DNA of 64,000 nucleotides, from positions 83,028,569-83,092,568 of the forward strand of contig NC_067195.1 of the NCBI RefSeq assembly GCF_000699445.3, written 5' to 3'. Positions 22,364 to 35,781 of the stretch are shown one piece after another. The notes below the pieces were generated by a model. The model did no database searches. It was not told the DNA's origin and was given only the letters and a program-made list of their open reading frames with translations. Origin of the DNA: Schistosoma haematobium (Eukaryota; Platyhelminthes; Trematoda; Strigeidida; Schistosomatidae). The translations under genes were made by a program, and so were the position numbers. Each line of letters opens with the position of its first letter. The first letter of the stretch is position 1.

Positions 22364-22764
22364 GTATTATCGGTATATTTCATTTAGTTGGCTCAAATTC
22401 GCCGCTGGTTGGTGCCATGAACCTGACAGCTGAGTATACCTGTGGCGCAATATAGGCCAAGAAAACTCAGAACCCTCTATACAGTAATTAGTGAAAAGAT
22501 ACATGACATATAAAGCTACGGGTAATATAATCATCTCCGAAATTGACATACAAACATAATGACTCAGTAAAGTTCCGCACTATTTGAATGTGGCAGTATA
22601 TGATATTCAGTGTTTTCAGACGTAGGGATTCAAAGGGTTCTGAATGGAATAGAAGAAGCTGTCGCTTAACGGGCTTCTATATCTAGTAGCAGTGGATCAC
22701 CGATACCTTGAGGTAGGAACCTTGGTATATTAACGATAAAAGAGAAAGAAAAATAGTTGTTAAA

Positions 22765-24890
22765 TCATAGTAGGATACTATCCTTAGTTCGTGAGAATAG
22801 GCCAAGTTTTATCTTAAAGGAGTCCTGAGAAGTCGCTCGACCTAGCTCAGCCGGTAACGAATTCCAGAATTTGACCGCTCCTAAGGAGTGGAAGATATGC
22901 CTACAGTTCGTTCTACTGTGTTCTGTCTCCAGTTTCTGGGTATGACCCCTTAGGTTTGTGTTGAGACTAAGCTTAAGTAGGTGTTCAAGGGGGTGCTTAG
23001 ATGTGTTAATGATAATGTAAGTCATTAGGTCACCTCTAAGACGCCTATACCCTGATGGGTAAAGTTTCAGTGAGTGGAGGCGCTCTTCGTAAGGTTTGAT
23101 TTCTGTCCCCAAACTGATTTCTTGGCTCGCTGTTGGATACGTTCCAGTATGTCCCTATCGTTTTGAAGAGAGGAAGGAAATACTATGTTTCCTTGCTCTA
23201 AATGTGGACGAATGAAACTGTTGAGGATTATGTGTAACGTCCTTCCGTGTAACTGGCCGAGAATACGCATCAACATATGCAGTGCAATGTTTGTTCGGAA
23301 GGCATTTGTGCCGCAGTTAGCGTAGGACTTCACACCGAGGGATACCGACACTCCTATATCTTCTTCTACTTGGGCTATCTCTAAGGGATGGTTGTCTAAG
23401 TTGTAGTTGTAGTCTGCAACATGTCTCAGATGTAGTACTTTATACTTTGAAGTGTTAAAGATAAGTCTGTTGTCAACTGTCCAACTTTGAAGTCGAATCA
23501 GATCCTCCTGAAGTGCTACCATATCCTCTTGGTTTCGTACTTCTCTCCAGAGTTTCATATCATCCGCGAAAGTTAATAAACCTGATGATATGTGCCGTGT
23601 AAGATCGTTTGTATAAATCAAGAAAAGAAGAGGTACTAGTACTGAACCCTGGGGGACTCCACTAGGACATTCCATGGCCTGAGAGAAGGTGAAGTTAACC
23701 GTGACCTTAAGATGCTGAGCTTTTAGATATGACGTGAGCCAATCGATTAAAGGTGATTTGATACTTAATCGTTTGATCTTGTTAGTAAGACATATATGAT
23801 TGACTCCATCAAAAGATTTTGAGAATTAAAGGGCTATGATATCAACCTTCCCCTTGTGATCAACGGTGGTCGCCCATCTGTCTACCACAGTCAGCGGGTT
23901 GGTTATACAAGAATGACCTTTTCTGAAGCCGCGCTGTTGGGGTGGAAAGAAGTTCATGGATAGTAAGTAGTCATATCAAGGACACCATAATTTTTGAGGG
24001 TATATATAGAAATGCTTCTAGTCGGTAGCTTGAAGGTTCGCTGCGTCGACCTCATTTGAAAATTCGTGCTATGTGGGCTAGTTTCCACTTTTCTGGTAAT
24101 GTGCCTTGACTTTGTAAATGTGAGAGCACCACACTAAGCTGTGTTGCCAAGACTGAAGCTGCTTCCCTCAGTATAGCAGAATGAACCATATCCGGACCAG
24201 AAGAAATGTCTTTTCTAAGGTGCTGCAGTTTCCGGTACACAAAGTCAGATCTCAGGTTCAGTTCTGAAAGTCCTGTGGGATTTCGGGCGAAGCTTTCATC
24301 AATGCAGTTAGTGTGGGTTGGTTGAAATGTCCGAGAGTACTGTTCTGTCAGTAGGTCGTGGGCGTCACCATCGCTGTTGGTCGGAGCATTAGAACCCATC
24401 AGTTAGGAACTGCAGTTTTGCTTTGCTGAAGAGAGGCTAGATGACGAGATAAGTTTTTCGGATTGGAGACAAATTTGTCGATAAGCTTTATCTGGTACTG
24501 GAGCCTGTTTTCTCTTATTTCCTTTGTGCATCTGTTCTTTACATGTTTGAATTGTCTGAATGCGTTGTTGTTACCAGTTCATTTGTATTCCGCCCAGCAG
24601 TGTCTTTTGAGGCTTAAAAGCAAAAAGTACGATACTTGATGACTGTAGGTTGCCTGTAGTTCTTGGGGACTGTCTTTGGAACAAACTGCTTTGTAGCACA
24701 GATGTTCATGTGCAGTAAGAAACCCTAGTAAGCGTCTATATCAAGTTGAGGATGAACTTCTCAGTTCACCTGCTGTAGATTGTTGATATATCAAAACGTT
24801 TGAAATCCTAGTGCCTGCCGTTCGTAGGATGTCTTAACTCAGTTTTGCTGATAAAACTGAAGGTTGTGACGGTGTGATCACCGTCCCTGG
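22765..24890 (-). pseudogene. CR1-like non-LTR retrotransposon, degraded RT copy
   Basis: Read on the minus strand: a pre-RT region (FRQFKHVKNRCTKEIRENRL near 24550), RT block LRKDISSGPDMVHSAILREA (24399-24052), the fingers/palm with CPSGVPQGSVLVPLLFLIYT, the active site LLTFADDMKLW (FADD kept), RPHLEQGN and the C-terminal LHSLKLYPSGYRRLRGDLM. At least two frameshifts or stops (near 24050 and 23100) break it. The GVPQGS and FADD forms and the C-terminal RLRGDLM block place it in the CR1 clade, as for the schistosome element SR1. Confidence 0.8.
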
Positions 24891-24942
24891 GGGAGCCAGG
24901 ATTGAGAGGTTGTCAATTAAGAATTATTAGTTCGTAAATACA

Positions 24943-25200
24943 CAGTCTTCAGTCTTCAGTAATAAGGATAGTAGGTTGACGAACCTGTGTTAATCTTGAC
25001 ACATTGCTTCCCAGTGAAGGTCCAGCTTTTCCTTGAAAGTATTCACTGATGGGACTGATACCACTTGTTCGGGTAAGGCGTTCCAGTCTAAGCGCGATGG
25101 CGTTTGTTTCTCCAACGAGTTATCAACTTGATATTTTTAAACAGTTTCAGATCTTAAATGAGATTGAAGAACCAAGCTTCAGTAGAGTTTCCACATCCAA
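24943..25200 (-). repeat. CR1-like 3'-end fragment
   Basis: Begins at a cagtcttcagtcttcagt tail (the GAAGACT repeats of the 3' end, read in reverse) and matches the 3' end of the CR1-like copy ending near 57278. It is a separate 5'-truncated insertion beside the copy at 22765-24890. Confidence 0.5.
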
Positions 25201-25599
25201 TGTACGCATGTGCCGCGAAATTGACTTTAGGAAGATTTGTGAAATTATGGTCTACTATGACATTAGTACTGCTCTAATAATAGATCTGATCCTAGAATGG
25301 TAGATTTGTCATGATGTAAGTGCCTAATCTATAAGATCTTACATGGAAGTCACATCGTTGTCTACACTGACTCATCGTATCGTAACAATTGCCAATATAT
25401 GGAGAACACACTCAGGCTGGAGATAGAACAATATATTTAATATGAGTAAAAGATATGAAGTAACATTCAACAGGGACCACGCCCACAAGGCCGAGCCATG
25501 CCATCCTATCAACTTGAATTAATTCCATTCATTGTTACCGCCTTATCCATCGCTGGGTTATTCTCCGCGTCAAATAGTGAATATGCATTTTCCCAGTTG

Positions 25600-26740
25600 T
25601 CTAGTGTTCAGCTTTAAGGACTGTGTGTTTAGGGCCCAATGCCACTACAAAGAAACTAAAAGGGAAAAACGGCATGCCAGAGAGGCTAATCAAGGACAAA
25701 AAAGGCAGGCCAATCACTCGGATTCAAGAACAGAGGAACAGATGGGTCAAGCACTTTGGGGAACTCTCAAATCGACCAACTCCATTGGTCCATTGTGCAT
25801 CGAAGCATCACACAAACATTATAAATCTCACTCCATCAACAATCGAAGAAATCAATATGGTTATCAGAAAACTCAAGAGTGGGAAGGCCGTAGGATCTGA
25901 CAGTATACCTGATGAAGCATTGAAGTCAGACATAGAAGTAACTGCAAGGAGATTTGGGAGGAGCAACAACTGCCGGAAGACTGAAAAGAAGGAACATTTT
26001 TCGACACGATGGAGTGAGTGGCTGAGGAGATTGTTAATATCATACGGAATTCATAGGACGGACTACATTGCAACGTCGTGCATGAATGACAGCTGACAGA
26101 CTCATTCTAAGTGAGGGACGGCGTCAGATAAGACTGCATACTCTCCATCTTTCTCGTTCTTCCGGTGGTCGACCGGATTATGAAGACATCGACATCTGAT
26201 GGGAAACATGGAATACGATGGAGAACTACATGATTTGGATCTAGCTCTTTTACTCCACATACACACCGACAAACGCAGGTGAAGACAACTAGTGTGGCAA
26301 AAGCCTCTGCATCGATAGGGATCAACATAAACGAGGAAAGAAGTAATATCCTCAAATGCAACATATAGAGGACCGAACCAATCACTCTCGATGAAGAAAC
26401 TCTAGAAGGGATGGTAGCATTCATGCACCTGGACAGTATCATCGATGAACGTGAAGGATCTGATACAAACGTAAAGAAGGGGACTGCTAAAGCAAGGACA
26501 GTATTCCTTCAGCTGAAGAGCGTATGTGACTCAAAACAACTGTTAGTCGATAAAGTCGGAATATTCAATTCAAGCGTCAAGACAGTTCTATTTTACGGAG
26601 CTCAAACTAGGAGAACTACCACAACCATCATCATACTGATAGAAGTATTTATAGACAGTTGTCTACCCAAAATACTGAATGTCCGTTGGTCGGAAACCAT
26701 AAGAAAAAGCGAGGAGGTTCGAAGACATGTTTGATAGGTT
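25600..26740 (+). pseudogene. Second RTE-type retrotransposon, heavily degraded RT
   Basis: Collinear pieces of an RTE reverse transcriptase different from the SR2 copies. IKDKKGRPITRIQEQRNRWV then KHFGELSNRPTPL and EINMVIRKLKSGKAVGSDSI lie at 25623-25960; the central palm with the active site is lost in stops; LDSIIDEREGSDTNVKKG, VGIFNSSVKTVLFYGAQTRR and FIDSCLPKILNVRWSETI lie at 26411-26734. A large internal deletion and several frameshifts make it an old relic. Confidence 0.7.
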
Positions 26741-26854
26741 GTCAATGTATCGAGAAGTGACTGATCTAAACTGGCTAGCGGTTGCAGGAGAAGTTGAACA
26801 CGGTGTTTCCACTCGTGATCAGGTGCGGATGGGTGATCGAGCGCCTCCAGCTGG
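26727..26854 (+). other. Possible isolated exon of unknown identity
   Basis: A 42-codon open frame starts at an ATG and ends exactly at a strong donor (CTGG|gtaagt). It follows the RTE relic directly. It reads RLSMYREVTDLNWLAVAGEV, then TRDQVRMGDRAPPAG, and is not recognised. It could equally be chance or repeat-derived; no partner exon was found. Confidence 0.2.
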
Positions 26855-26869
26855 GTAAGTTCGTTGAAG

Positions 26870-28710
26870 ACTTACAGAGCTATTTATTTTGGGGATTTAT
26901 TTACAACTAAGATGGAAATTACCGAACTGCACCACGAGGAAATCCAAAATTTGGCATCGTTCTATTTCTCGAACACATTTTTTAAATGTTAACATTATCA
27001 GTAACCATTAATTCAGTAGTTCAGCATAACAACAATTGTCGTTTGACGTAGGTTGAGGAAAGGTGGGTAATTTGGTCAACGTGTTGTGCGGCCGAGTTTG
27101 TTTCGTTGGTGAGGTTAGTATGTTCCGCACTTCATAACTAAATGTGCTTTTCTGTCACAACTTTTTTCTGAATATTCATCATCTTTCTAAATATACGCGT
27201 AGTGAATTTTTCTATAGTTATGGAGTCATAACTTACAGTTACTTGTTAATATTATAACAGAAATAACAATAATCACTTTATTCAAAGTCATGTTTGATTA
27301 CACTGAAAGAAATTCTCGGGACAAAGTTTTAAACACTGCGACGAAAATCTTGCCTTACTGCCACTTGACTTAGGAATATTCAAAAAATTATACATAAAAT
27401 TTTTAAACAGTGATTTCCTACCATTCATTTTCAGGGGTAACTAATGTATGTGAACGTACTAAAACAGCTTTTTAGCCGGCAACAAAGTTATTTTCTGTTA
27501 TGGAACGATTTGTGACAATATGGCAATACAATCATGATTGATAAACAGTTTTTATATGAATAACGAAGTTTTCTGTGTGAATTAATAGGTATTCCACCAA
27601 GAACTAACATCAGCTGTAATGCGAGTATGGAATTTACGCTTAAATCAGATTATTTCATCCATGTATTTCTGTCCTTATTCGTCCATAAGTGTTTACGATT
27701 GCTTTCACTGTTGATATTGCCATTCGTTACATAATATATGCGTGAATCCTATGGTAATACCCTGTCGTTTCTTCAAAAGAACAGAGTAGAAAGAAGTCAT
27801 ATGAGCTATGGAAGGGATACTCGTAATGAGTTAAGAACGTTGATGGAGTCGGGTAACTACATGTGGCTGGCAGACAATTAATAAACCAAAACAAGTCTGA
27901 AGTAGAATAATTCATAGGAGCAAATGTACACTTCATTAGGCGGTGATTGCAGCTTTGTGGTAAATTAATATCTAACTGCCATCGAAGTATAATTTTCCAC
28001 ATCAACCCCAACCTAACACTGTTAGAGTAGCTAACTAACGAACAAATCCGCAGAAATAATGTACAGCAAATTTCCACCGAAATAAACAATGAAACAAAGT
28101 GACGAAAATAGGTTTCTTTTCGGAGATTTCATTCACAGTTATATAGTCGTCGATATATACCACTTTTTCAATGGCGAATTTGTCGAAAATGATAACAGTG
28201 ACGTACGAAAGTAACTTTGTACGGCTGTGCGAAAATCAAGTCACGGAATCGAGGTTTCTTCAAAATACTCTAGCCCTGTAGAAACAATACATGTAGTGCT
28301 GGAATGAGATAAAGGATTGCTGTAAATTAGGATTCTAAGATTTTTGATGACTAAGTGTTTAGGTACTAGCTGATTTATGGTTAAAGTGCTTCAATCGATA
28401 TATGATATTCAATGATACAAATTGGCTGAGTAGTGGCTGACTACGACCCTGGAACCATTTTCGTCAAATGAGATAACATGCTTATGTACAAAATGGCCTA
28501 AATATAAGCATGGGTAAATGTCATAAGCAATTAGGGAGAAAAGATTCCTCAAATCGCTCAGTCTCCAGTGAATTAAACCTTAATCATCATATCAAGAATA
28601 CAAACTGTAAGAAAACCTCCTTAAGCGGGGTAAAATATATCACGTCAATACATTTAAATAGCTTGTCTATTATTGGCCTGTGTTCTTTCGACTTACTCTC
28701 ACATTCTTAT
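26870..28710. other. Intergenic, nothing recognised
   Basis: AT-rich with short unrelated frames. No conserved protein or repeat arm identified. Confidence 0.35.
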
Positions 28711-28713
28711 CTG

Positions 28714-29076
28714 TTTTATTTACTTAATTGAACACATAAATATTGGTACAAAGGGGCACCGAATACATATACGCCACACAAATCACTTGATTTGTGTGTG
28801 GGCTGTGATATTGCCCGGGTTTCCAGACCAAACCAGGTGGCTTTCTTAGGGGGGGCACGCCCTGAGCCTTTGACCCAGAGGTCTGATCCACAAGGTAGTG
28901 TAGCAACCTCAGGAGATGCAGTCTCATGGTAGCCGGTGACCAACAATTGGTTCATAGGCTATTTGTCCTCTCAGGATCATGTATCCTATGTACACCATTG
29001 GTTTGGAATCAGGGTTTTCCAACTCCTCTAGGTGAACTCTCTGTGTTCACTGACCCGGTTAAAGCGCCAGACATTC
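28714..29076 (-). repeat. Short interspersed element with RTE-like 3' tail (5'-truncated)
   Basis: Nearly identical to 12250-12610 over about 350 bases (for example gcgccacacaaatcacttga in that copy, gccacacaaatcacttgatt here). Its 5' part is missing beyond 29076. The tail (ttttatttacttaattg, reversed) is at the left. Confidence 0.65.
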
Positions 29077-29759
29077 ACTTATCTGTTTGTGCAGAATTGT
29101 TAAATAAAAAATTTTCAGGTCAATGTTCTGAAATAAAACGGTTAGTTACTGTAAAGTAATATTCACCGAAACCTGTTCAGTTGGCTCAAAATCTCTGACA
29201 AGAGAAAACACTGCCATATTTCCTCCGATTGCTGTCAGTGAAGTTGTTCCTTTAAAAATAAAGGGGTTGTTGTAAAAACAACTCGAATACTACCCAGTTA
29301 AATTCAATTGGTGTCAGTCAAAGACTTCCGGTTTGTAAGAAAGAACGTTTTTTTGCAACCGACGTTTGGTTATTTGTTTTCAAAATATTAAAATTAATAA
29401 CTGGAAGTAGAGGTTAGGTTAACCAAACGTGAAATCCTGGCAGGGCAAAGGCTTGTTCATAGTTATGGTTCTAAACTTCACCTTGAAGCCTTAAAAACGA
29501 TCCTACTGTCACTAAACATGAGCTATATCATGTGCCTTAGTAGAGACTTTTAATGTCGTCTTTTAAAAGATCCTGTATTATTGTATATACGAAAGGATTA
29601 GCAAGTAGTAAACCTCATTACTTTTGGTTCTGCGCGAGAACTTAAGCTTAAGGAGAGTGATCATTAGTCTGGCAACTGACGTGTAGACGTTAATACTTTA
29701 CGTTAAATGGATAAATGTTTATTAACTTTGCCTTAAATATTTTAACCCTAAAGTTCCAG

Positions 29760-29781
29760 TTTTATTTTTTCTGTAGCTTAA
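29760..29781 (+). promoter_or_regulatory. Pyrimidine-rich 3' splice site ahead of the TMCO1 start
   Basis: A T-rich tract ends in ctgtag at about 29776 and a second ag (cttaacag) follows, 33-38 bases before the ATG. This could be the acceptor of a 5' UTR intron or of a spliced-leader addition, which schistosomes use on a subset of mRNAs. The sequence alone does not decide. Confidence 0.3.
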
Positions 29782-29813
29782 CAGGTATCTTCTCGCATTT
29801 GTACTGGGACAAG

Positions 29814-32800
29814 ATGCTACAAGACACACTTTCAATCATATGCATATCTTTTTTCACAGCATTTTTGGGAGAAGGTATAAATGTGTAGCAATAAATTTCT
29901 AAATATAATTAATCGTTGTAGGCTTAACATGGCTTTTCGTATACAGAACAGAAAAATACCAAAAACTGAAAGCTGAGGTAGACAAGCAATCTAAGCGTTG
30001 TAAGTATTTTGACCTGTTATTTTATATATCTTTAAAGTAGAGAAGCAACGAGATGTTACGGAGTCAGCTATAGATCGCACTGCCAAAAAGCGTTTAGGTA
30101 ATTTTTATTAATTTCACTTACATTTTTAATATTCTTCAGAGAAGCAAGAAGAGCGATTCAAAAACATTAATCGGGAGTTATCTATGGCAAGTAAAATTTA
30201 CTCTAATCAGTACGTCACTCCAAAAGGTTAAAATGAAATCTATGTTTGCAGTCGGACTTATATTCACTTCATTATTCAATGTTTTCAGTAGTATGTAAGT
30301 TGATAATGCTTTGACAATGTTGAATTCAAAGTATAAGAGCTATCGTTGGACAAGCGTGAGGATTAAGTTTTGTTATTAATGCTAGACATTTTTAGTTACA
30401 CATATGATAAAAGCTGGGATTAAATGTTAACATTTAACTCTTAATTGACTATTAGTTCCAATTTTTCAGCAGAACGAATATCGAAAAAGTATAATTATCA
30501 GCCACCAAAGCATTTTTAAAGTTCATTAAAGCTACTAATATAGACTACGAAAATGGACGTTTCTATGATTTTCTTTGAGTATAATATCGTTAATTAGTCA
30601 ACGGTCAGCTGTCTTACTATTTAGCCAATAGCATACTTATTTTGGGTCCTGCGACCTGATATTTTATGATCGACAATAAGTGTTATCTTCAAAAACTTTC
30701 GATTTCACAATATCTAAAATGTAACTTACAATTCAAACCACATGTAAAATAAAGTGAAGTAATGTTTCTTAGCTTTGCTTGCTTTTTGTTAAATATCTAG
30801 ATATATATCAAATTGTGTTTTTGCAATGACATTGAATTTTCATTATTTCCACCGACGTTTATAACATTTTCTCAATGAAAGTTCAGCATATCATAAATAT
30901 GTGAACCAAAATAATCATTTATTTTACCGTTTTCAAAAAATCACTTGTAACCATCCATTGCAAAGAAAGAAAATAATTCTGTATAATTAGTGTTACCATT
31001 GTTTTGCTTAGCTACCATGATAAAAGTTAAGATTTGTAGATGGAATAAACATTTGATATAACTCTCTTAAATTAAATCCCGATATCTCAGGCTTAGCGTA
31101 GGTGGCAAGTCAATGTCATATTTCTCTTGTTTTGTGTTGTGCGTTTTATGTATTTTACTTCGCTAGTAGTATGGTCACTACCGTCTGATTTGTATAATGT
31201 CATTGACCCAGTCAGAATTTGTATCCGGTCTCATATGGACCATTTTGGATAAGCGTGATAAGTATTCCGTTTATCTAAAGTTTCATCTAACAATTAATTA
31301 CATTATGTAAATTACAAAAACAACAGTCCCGAAGCTACGCATAGAAATTTCATAGAGAAAAATTATGACCAGAGTAATTGATTATTCAACGTAGACAATG
31401 CGTTTGTGTTATGAGTTTTATCCAAAAATTAAAGCAGCAAGACTTTTATTTCTTGCACGTGAAGCTCATTGGGAGTTGGCATTCAACCAACCGATTACTT
31501 CATTTCCCGAGATCTAGGCAAACTGTTAATTATTACTATCCCTCTCATGCAATTGGTTTGACTCAGTCTATACTTGTTTGCCAAATTATATCACGTAAAT
31601 CCTGGGTTCCATTTAGTAGGACAGTAGCTTATTGATTAAAACACTCAACTTTTAGAATTTGGGTCACAGATTTGAACCTTGGTTTGTCTATTTTGATTTA
31701 GGCAGCTGCACATTACCCACACATAAAGTATGCCAAAATTAAAATCAGTCATTTACAACGTATGACTAGGCACATATATGCATCGGTCCAAGTTGCTATA
31801 CCTCATTAGCACAACAAGATGAATACCAGATTCATACAAGCAATTACTTCAATGGGAGTAATATCTTTTTAATAAAGATTGTATACAAGGATATGACAGG
31901 AAGAATGAATTAGTTCGTAGAAAGGTATAAAGTAATTTTAGTTTCACGGTTTAAGGGAAGACGAGAGTGTATACACGTACACCATTGTGGTCGATTCTGA
32001 ACCAGTCTCTAACCACTGGTTACGATAGTCGCGCGGACCCCAACCAAGTAGTCTGCATCTACCAAGATGGCTCAGACCAGAAGTCAGTAACTTCATGGAC
32101 TGATGCCATGTTTTGGCCGCCCCTTACTTCCATCCATCTCCAACACTAGTCAGCATTGCGCGGCGTGGTAGTCAGTGGTTGAGAATGTGTAATACGTGAC
32201 CCACCCATCTCAGTTGATGAAGATTGATAACCTTATCAACTGATTTACCATCATTCCCTAATACCCTACGTTTAACTTCACTCAAAGCCGAATATATGTA
32301 GCTGTATTTGGTTTGTGAGTTTAATGAATTTACATTTTTTACTAATTTATTATATTACTCCCGTTAGTGTTATTGTAAATATTTTATTCGCAATACTTCT
32401 GATTAGGTTTGATGGACGTGTTGTAGCCAAATTGCCGTTTGTCCCTTTCTCATGGATTCAAGGACTATCTCATAGAAATCTCCCAGGCAGTGATTTCACA
32501 GATGCTTCTTTTGTCTTTGTGTATATATTGTGTACAATGTCAATCCGACAGGTAATTTCATAGAAATTAACATAAGTACGATTATTTATGTAGCTTTTTA
32601 CTGTCCTCAATATTTAGACAAATACATCCACATCTCATTCCATGCATTATCTAAAAAGGACTTTAGTTATTCTACTTTTATATTTTGATATTCCTATTTG
32701 TTCTTCGTTTCTAATTATAAACATGTCATATTATTCCTCTATGTATTAATTTACCATATTCTATTCTTTCTACTAAGTATATTTTTAAATGTTTGAACCC

Positions 32801-33633
32801 TAGATGTCCACTGAACTTTCTAGAATAAGTTATTTACCATAAATATAGCTAAAGGAAAAAAAAACTGTTATCCAAGTTTTGTTCAATGTACTTTGTTTCG
32901 ATAGAATAAATTGATGCCGTAATTGGTTGTGATTATTAATCTTTCAAAAAAACCCATTTTGACTACTCATTTGATTTGGCCATCTAACCATTATCGGCTT
33001 AATTTTTAATTGTACAGTGTGATTTGGATTTTGACAAGTCTATGATATGACAAGTTTTCGTATGAGTAAATTATTGAGCTCTATAAGAAAATATGTTGTT
33101 AGATAGGGTCATAATCTATAATATAGACAGTGTTCATGATAAGTATGGAAAGTAAGTTTAGGAGACGTACTAAAAAAAATATGCTCTTAAAATCGATTGT
33201 TTCACCCCAAAATTAATTTCTTATTTAGTAGTAAAGATTAACTTTAAACAACTGTTATCTACAAGGTTATCACTCGTAGTTTCAATATATATATAACATT
33301 TTTGAAATGGACGAAATGTCAGATAATACTAATATTATGTTAATAAAAAATAATTGAATACAACCCGGTAATCAAGTACAACTTCATTTTGATCCATAAT
33401 TTTTTATATAAGGTTTAGTGATTTTACTCAGTTGATAAGATAAAGTGAAGTTGGAGTCAGTAACCGACCCACTTGGTTACAATGTATTAGTAATTGATTG
33501 TTAATTTCATAGAACCGAAATTTATTAGATCTATAAATTTTACGTTTTTTTTAAAAAGAATGTACAGAAGATCTTGGGTTTCGCTCCTTCTCGATCATTC
33601 AATAAACAATCTACAGGATTTGCTCAAAGTTAA
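29814..33633 (+). CDS. TMCO1: TMCO1: ER calcium load-activated / multipass translocon membrane protein
   Basis: Complete seven-exon gene for a 177-residue protein (human 188). Exons: 29814-29874, 29922-29999, 30038-30097, 30140-30186, 30227-30294, 32407-32551, 33559-33633. The phases fit across every junction. TMCO1 is an ER membrane protein reported to release excess calcium and to belong to the multipass translocon. Visible here: first membrane segment MLQDTLSIICISFFTAFLGE, the WLFVYRTEKYQKLKAEVDKQ coiled-coil start, KRLEKQEERF, LSMVKMKSMFAVG, then FDGRVVAKLPFVPFSWIQGL and SHRNLPGSDFTDASF, ILCTMSIRQ, and NVQKILGFAPSRSFNK. The human C-terminal GGFLGPPPP tail is shortened. Introns 1-4 are 47, 38, 42 and 40 bp; introns 5 and 6 are 2.1 and 1.0 kb, the schistosome pattern of introns lengthening toward the 3' end. 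Intron 4 starts with gcaagt: only a GC donor gives the conserved LSM|VKMKSM reading. Confidence 0.95.
31752..32292 (-). mobile_element. SR2-like 3' fragment in TMCO1 intron 5
   Basis: Minus-strand 3' end of an SR2 element (C-terminal coding part plus 3' UTR). The terminal block is at 31752 (cagtcatttacaacgtatga) and the 5' truncation near 32290, only about 115 bases before TMCO1 exon 6. It matches copies A and C block for block at moderate identity. Confidence 0.75.
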
Positions 33634-35781
33634 CATTTGACAGTTAATCCAGTCTCAATGTACATTCTTCAGTGTATTCAACACAAAAATGTATTAGAAA
33701 TGACTTTTTATGACTGCAATGTGGTTTGTTTTCTTTTCTTAGTAAAATCACTTGACTAAATGATAACATTAAAATTGCTATCCAATTGTAAAACTGTATA
33801 TTTGTTGGTCCTTTTCTCTTAATCATAATATTTAGTATTAGTTGATACTTAGTTTTCGACTACCTATGCTTTTTCACGGAGGGTAACAGGCATAAGTAAC
33901 GGATGTACTTATTTCTATGTAATACTAATAGGAACAAAAGCAACAGATTATCCACACAGGAAAAACGTTTCACTGTTTCTTCTTCAACAACAAAATGATA
34001 AGCTTTCAAAGACTATTAGTTTACACGTGTCAGAATCAAACAATTTAGCTAAAGTGAACTAGTTAAGTTACAGTATAAATAATATATCCATAAGAACTTG
34101 GTACCTAAGAAAAGCGTTAAAAGTACTATCACAATAAAATAAACTAGGAATGATATACTGTAAAATATGAATGAATTGACAATTATTGTCCTATATAAAA
34201 TGATTACCAAAATATACAGCAGGAAGTACGTTAAAATTAAATATTCTAGAGAGAGATGGACTTTTAAAGTAAGAATGATTTAGTATTGAGTTTGTGTATA
34301 TTGATGATAGCAAGAAATTCTAGATTTTTTTAACGTTTAATTCCAATATGAATTGGGTACAAGTTGCAACATTTTAGTGTATCCAGTTTGAGTTGTTATG
34401 ATTGTGAATAACACAAAACCAATTAAAGAAAGGAATATTCAGATTCACATAAAACAGGTGGCTACTAAACAACTTATTTATTTGAGAGAGAGCGCCAAAC
34501 TTATTTATACGAGAAGGCTACCTCGGATATAGTTTATCTTTACAACTGACTAGATATCTTATTGTATAACCAATGTAATGACTCATTTTATCCATACAAA
34601 TTTAATGTAACTACGTGATCGACGGTTATGGTGTAGTTATTACGAATTTAGAATGTATGAAACTAGTTCTGTTGCATACGAATTTTACATTGAACGAAAG
34701 GAATAGGTGGTGTGATGCACGAAGTTATAAAAGCGTCCGCTGTCTATTAGGAACTATATTGATGTAACTGAAAACTAAAGTAATATTTGAGTTTATTTCG
34801 ACTAAACTGTGGTATTATTGATCTTAAGTATTTTGATCAAATGTTCACTTGACACTAAATATTAAGGCATGTATGATTTAGCTGTGACAAAACTAACTAT
34901 CCATGTAATTAACAATTGTTTATTATGCGTACATACCTTGAAGTAATTCCTAGATTGTTGTAAGAATGAAAGGCAATTTATTGTCCTGTTGGTGTTCACA
35001 TCCGTTTGAGCGCATGTTCAACATTTGGGTGACAGCAATAGTTTAGACTGCATCATGAAACATGTTTTGTCCAAAATAAAACTGCAAGCTACTCTCATGA
35101 TGTGTTTACTCCCTACCAGGAACTATAATTTCTATAATCTGCCCTTTGTGGATTCTCACCAAGTAAAGTGGTACTTATCACTGTGTTCACTTCAAACCTC
35201 GATACTGACTAAAGCATTACTACGTTGAGAAAAATGGGGCTGAGATATATTATCAGAGTGTTTGTTGGAGGTTCAACCGAGTTAGTTATGTGAACAACCA
35301 ATGCATCTTCAGCGTACTAAATATCCGTGACATCACTCAAAATTAACAACAGATACACTGACTAATCATCGCCTGAACTTTGAAAATGTGATTACCCTTC
35401 AATTATTTTCCCCTAAATAATAGCTTGTTAATCCCAACCGCTTACCATGTTTAGTGAATAGTTTTCGGTCAATCTATAGTTTTTTGATTCAATTTATGAG
35501 TGATTGTACATTAACGCTTATTCAATACTAAATTTATGAACAACCCCTCCCACATCGAATCAACCATTCACTAGCATTACAATTTGTAAAAAAAAGAAAT
35601 AATTTTACTACTAAAATTAAAATTACAAGAAATCGTTTTGAGAATCTATGGAGATAGGGAAGCCATTTTAAAAATATTTCTAAATTTAATATTACAAAGA
35701 GTTAATGTAAATATGTCAAATAAGAAAATATAATAAAACAAATTTTACTAAATCACAGCCTTTAAAAAAAAACATCATTTT
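33634..35781. other. Intergenic between TMCO1 and the AN1 exon, nothing recognised
   Basis: AT-rich DNA between two convergent 3' ends. No repeat or coding block identified. Confidence 0.4.
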
